NCBI GenBank assembly: GCA_965365345.1
Contig: CBDUBH010000066.1
Span: forward strand, 1-20,055
From: CBDUBH01 sp965365345
Lineage (GTDB): Bacteria > Bacteroidota > Ignavibacteria > Ignavibacteriales > SURF-24
Direction: 5' to 3'
Length of the DNA stretch: 20,055 nucleotides
The position numbers and the translations under genes are program-made. The notes beneath the pieces were generated by a model. It saw only the letters and a list, made by a program, of their open reading frames with translations, was not told the DNA's origin and did no database searches. Shown in pieces: positions 16,904 to 20,055 of the stretch (position 1 is its first letter; each line of letters starts with the position of its first letter).

Positions 16904-16913
16904 TATTCTAAAT

Positions 16914-17876
16914 ATGAGTTTAAAGATGAAAGCAGCATTACTATACGGACCACATGATTGGAGAATTGAAGAACTGGAAAATCCGGAGATCAATAAAGAT
17001 GAATGTTTGATAAAAATTAAAACTTGCGGAGTTTGCCATTCTGAACAGCACCAATGGGAAGAAAAAGTCCCGGGACTGGATTATCCAAGATTTATTGGTC
17101 ATGAAGTGGCAGGTGAAATAATTGAAACAGGTTCTGAAGTAAAAGATTTTAAAGTCGGTGATAGAGTAGCAGCTTGGACTGATGGCAGAGGATATGCCGA
17201 AGAAATAGCAGTTAAAGAAGATACACTTTCCCTTATCTCTGAAAATATTCTTTTTGAACATGCTTTATCTGAACCGATTGCATGTACAACAAACGCTGTT
17301 ATGCGAACAAAAGTACAGTTGGAAGACACGGTTGCAATGGTTGGGACAGGATTTATGGGATTAATAATGCTTCAACAATTAAAACTTACTGGAGCAAAAA
17401 AAATTATTGCAATAGATGTTCGTGATGAAATGCTTAAGTTGGCGTTGAATTTAGGTGCTGATGTAACATTGAATCCCAAAAAAGATAATCTTGATTCACA
17501 AATAAAAGAACTAACATCCGGAAAAGGTGTAGATATATCTTTTGAAGTAGGCGGTAATCAAGGAACATTAGATATTGCTGCACAAATATGCAGAATGGAA
17601 GGTAAACTAGTAATATTCGGCTATCATCCGGGAGAAAGAATTATTCGCGATCTCGGTTATTGGAACTGGATGGCATTCAACATAATCAATGCTCATTTCC
17701 GTGATAGGAATACAATTCTAAAAGGCATGAGAATAGGTATGGAGATGCTGAATTCAGGAAAGATAAAAATGGAAAAATTGGTAACACATAAATATAAACT
17801 TAATGAAATTGAACAAGCTTTTGTGGCAGCCAAAGAAAAGCCGCATGGATTTGTAAAATCTGTGATAGTGAATTAA
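16914..17876 (+). CDS. Zinc-dependent alcohol/polyol dehydrogenase (MDR family)
   Basis: This 320-residue NAD(P)-dependent dehydrogenase of the medium-chain family is cytoplasmic. The catalytic zinc site is readable: CGVCHSE (C38), GHEVAGE (H63, E64) and a glutamate in LSEPIACT (E120). The structural-zinc lobe with four cysteines is missing; RVAAWTDGRGYAEE runs straight through that place, which explains the short length. The Rossmann motif is VGTGFMG (144-149), and the acidic residue in AIDVRDE favours NAD over NADP. ATG 16926 (MKAALLYGPHDW) is a credible alternative start, because no clear ribosome site precedes either and the hairpin ends 10 bp before 16914. It may oxidise a sugar, polyol or alcohol from the uptake locus; the substrate is not determined. 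Confidence 0.88.
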   Translation: MSLKMKAALLYGPHDWRIEELENPEINKDECLIKIKTCGVCHSEQHQWEEKVPGLDYPRFIGHEVAGEIIETGSEVKDFKVGDRVAAWTDGRGYAEEIAVKEDTLSLISENILFEHALSEPIACTTNAVMRTKVQLEDTVAMVGTGFMGLIMLQQLKLTGAKKIIAIDVRDEMLKLALNLGADVTLNPKKDNLDSQIKELTSGKGVDISFEVGGNQGTLDIAAQICRMEGKLVIFGYHPGERIIRDLGYWNWMAFNIINAHFRDRNTILKGMRIGMEMLNSGKIKMEKLVTHKYKLNEIEQAFVAAKEKPHGFVKSVIVN

Positions 17877-17926
17877 ATCATATAAAGAAAATTGAATTTC
17901 TTTTTGAAAAAGAAAAAGGTGACTTT

Positions 17927-20055
17927 ATGGTTAACCTGAATAAATATAAAGTAATTTTTTGTACTATAATTCTAGCGCTGATATTGCTTCCGCAAAATTC
18001 ATTTGCTGCTGCGGGAAAAATTGTTGGTAGAATTGTTGATGCTTCAACAAAGCAGCCGATTGCAGGAGCGAATGTACTTATTGAAGGTTCATCTATGGGC
18101 GCGGCAACGGATTTGAATGGTGAATATTTCATCTTAAATATCCCTCCCGGAACTTATTCTGTACGCGCTTCAATTATCGGCTATCGTACAGTTTCCCAAA
18201 CTGGGGTTGATGTTAAAATTAACCACACCACTAATCTCGATTTTCAACTGGAAGAAACTGTTTTAGAATATGATGCAGTTGTTGTAAATGCTGAGCGTCC
18301 ACTTGTTGAAAAAGATAAAACTTCCACAAGACATTTTGTTTCTGCAGAGGAAATTTCTGTTAGACCGACTAATGATTTTACTTCATTATTATCAGTGTTA
18401 CCCGGAATCGATCAAAGCAGTACAGGAGAATTAAGTGTAAGAAGAGGTTCAATAGATCAGGTAGCTTTTTTAATTGATGGAATGCGTGCAAGTAATCCTT
18501 TGGATTATGAACCTTACACAAATATAAACCTTTCATCCGTACAGGAAATGGAGATTATTACTGGTGGCTTCAATGCTGAGTACGGACAAGCTCAATCGGG
18601 TGTATTTAATATTGTGACAAAAGAAGGATCCGAAAAGTTTCAGGTATTCACTGAGTTAAGGTGGACTCCTCCTAGAAAGCCGCATTTCGGAACAGCTTTT
18701 TATGACTATTCAACTTCAAGATACTGGGAAAATACGCATGCAAGACATTTGCAATGGTGGATCGATAATCCTGATCAGTGGGTTGATATGCAGGGAATTC
18801 CGGGGAACGATCCCAATGCAGGAATGACTCCCGAAGAAGCATATAATCATTATATACAAACTCATCAACCGCTTACTGATTATACAAATCAAAGCGGTTA
18901 TGTTGGAGAAGTATCCATTGGCGGTCCTTTGTTTCCATTAAATGACTTATTCTTTTTTGCCTCAGGAAAATTCAGATCAGTTCCTCCCGTAACTGGAAAC
19001 AGCTACAGAAAAAGAGGCGAATGGTTTGACGGAACCTTTAAACTTTCATATAACATAAAGCCCTCGCTAAAACTGATGGCTTCGGGATTTGTAGGATTAA
19101 CAGAATCAAATATCGGTATGGAATATATTAACGAAGCATTTATAAGCAGTTACGGTTTAGAATCAAAATATGCTTACTATGATTTCAGCGGATATCCGGT
19201 AAACAAATCTAACGGCCAAACAATCCAGCTTACTCATATTTTAAATCCGAGCACATTCTATCAAATTCAATTTAGTAGGATTTACAGATTAAAAAGTCAA
19301 TCAACTTTTCCCGGTGATGAAGCCGGTTGGGAAAATGGTGTTCCGCTTACTGACAATTTACGGGCTGTAAATGAATTCGGAGGATCTATTCCGGGTGGCT
19401 ACAGTAATTATTACGGTTTATACACATCCGGATATTATTACAGAGGCGAAGATAAAAATACTGACTTTACTTTGTCCGCAGATCTTACAAGTCAATTAAA
19501 TACTAAATGGCAGTTAAAAGGGGGCGGAGATTTTTCATATTACATTCTTGACCGCTATCAGGAAGCAAAAGCTTTTAACGCTATTGAAGTGGGAAAATAT
19601 TTCCCGTATGAAGGTAATTTGTATTTCCAAAATAAACTTGAATTTGAAGGTTTGATTATCAATGCCGGATTAAGATACGATTTTTATAATTCCAATAATA
19701 AAAATTACGAAAATCTTTTTGATCCGTTTGGAACTTTTGGTAAAGCTCCCGGCGAGCCTGCAACTCCTCAAACTTCATCGACAAAAACTTACGGACAATT
19801 ATCTCCCCGTTTAGGAGTTTCGCATCCAATATCTGAAAATACAGTCCTTCATTTTTCCTACGGACATTTTTTCCAGCGCGCAAACTTTGGAGATTACGGT
19901 GAAGGAACAAGTGTACTAGGAATTTTGAATACTTATTTGACAGATCCTGGAACCGGAATTTATGCACCTTATAATCTCGGCAATAGAAATTTAAAGCCGC
20001 GCAAAACAGTTGAATATGAACTTGGAGTAGAACATAATATTGGTGGAATTGTTGC
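17927..20055 (+). CDS. TonB-dependent receptor with CarboxypepD_reg-like domain (partial)
   Basis: The first 709 codons of an outer-membrane receptor run off the window without a stop. It has a signal peptide ending about NSFA-A28, then a carboxypeptidase-regulatory-like beta-sandwich (about 31-110: GKIVGRIVDASTKQPIAGAN, DLNGEYFILNIPPGTYSV, GYRTV). A TonB-box-like stretch YDAVVVNAERP follows, then a plug domain with LLSVLPGIDQ, ELSVRRGS, VAFLIDGM and GGFNAEYGQAQSGVFNIVTK. The barrel begins after that, with strands such as GYVGEVSIGGPLF and LSPRLGVSH. ATG 17927 is preceded by AAGGTGA (17916-17922) at good spacing. Such receptors take up large substrates with energy from TonB-ExbBD. A SusD partner, if present, would lie beyond the window. 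The gene follows the dehydrogenase by 50 bp. Confidence 0.93.
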   Translation, partial: MVNLNKYKVIFCTIILALILLPQNSFAAAGKIVGRIVDASTKQPIAGANVLIEGSSMGAATDLNGEYFILNIPPGTYSVRASIIGYRTVSQTGVDVKINHTTNLDFQLEETVLEYDAVVVNAERPLVEKDKTSTRHFVSAEEISVRPTNDFTSLLSVLPGIDQSSTGELSVRRGSIDQVAFLIDGMRASNPLDYEPYTNINLSSVQEMEIITGGFNAEYGQAQSGVFNIVTKEGSEKFQVFTELRWTPPRKPHFGTAFYDYSTSRYWENTHARHLQWWIDNPDQWVDMQGIPGNDPNAGMTPEEAYNHYIQTHQPLTDYTNQSGYVGEVSIGGPLFPLNDLFFFASGKFRSVPPVTGNSYRKRGEWFDGTFKLSYNIKPSLKLMASGFVGLTESNIGMEYINEAFISSYGLESKYAYYDFSGYPVNKSNGQTIQLTHILNPSTFYQIQFSRIYRLKSQSTFPGDEAGWENGVPLTDNLRAVNEFGGSIPGGYSNYYGLYTSGYYYRGEDKNTDFTLSADLTSQLNTKWQLKGGGDFSYYILDRYQEAKAFNAIEVGKYFPYEGNLYFQNKLEFEGLIINAGLRYDFYNSNNKNYENLFDPFGTFGKAPGEPATPQTSSTKTYGQLSPRLGVSHPISENTVLHFSYGHFFQRANFGDYGEGTSVLGILNTYLTDPGTGIYAPYNLGNRNLKPRKTVEYELGVEHNIGGIV

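Overview
The window is AT-rich bacterial chromosome, most likely from an Ignavibacteria/Melioribacter-type member of the Bacteroidota-Chlorobiota group. Four features point there: a type IX secretion C-terminal sorting domain with the motif NYPNPFNPTT, a GWxTD-domain protein, a TonB-dependent receptor with an N-terminal carboxypeptidase-regulatory-like domain, and an lptF/lptG pair that implies an LPS-type outer membrane. No database search was possible, so the taxon is inference.

Region 1 (51-5753) is housekeeping. Two overlapping LptF/LptG permease genes run on the minus strand. Diverging from them are an M20 dipeptidase, a YgfZ/GcvT-like folate-binding protein and a PduO-type cobalamin adenosyltransferase; the last two overlap by 4 bp.

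Region 2 (5848-6840) holds a one-piece tmRNA (ssrA, tag probably DENNFALAA). Just behind it is a full-length GIY-YIG nuclease pseudogene with two in-frame stops, followed by a degenerate second copy of the tmRNA 3' end. Together these look like a decayed mini mobile module that inserted at the end of ssrA. The rest of the gap is AT-rich, with one imperfect hairpin and the promoter/operator of the next gene.

Region 3 (6749-about 14758) is a carbohydrate-uptake locus. A LacI-family regulator precedes a close-packed run: a sugar-binding lipoprotein, two CUT1-type permeases, a GWxTD protein, an Fn3-like lipoprotein and a FadL/OmpP1-like barrel. A 17-bp sequence occurs in inverted orientation at the regulator's own promoter and exactly between the -35 and -10 boxes of the promoter for the uptake genes. 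This gives a simple autoregulated repressor circuit. No ABC ATPase is encoded here.

Region 4 (14884-20055) has a secreted protein made of two almost identical CBM9-like domains plus a type IX sorting tail, a zinc-dependent alcohol/polyol dehydrogenase, and the first 709 codons of a TonB-dependent receptor that runs off the window. The likely overall theme is capture of a carbohydrate at the cell surface, passage through the outer membrane, import by the ABC permeases and oxidation inside. The substrate cannot be read from the sequence.

The most notable observations are the GIY-YIG/tmRNA-end module, the 765-bp repeat pair with only two synonymous differences, the operator pair, and the unusual gene set of the uptake locus.
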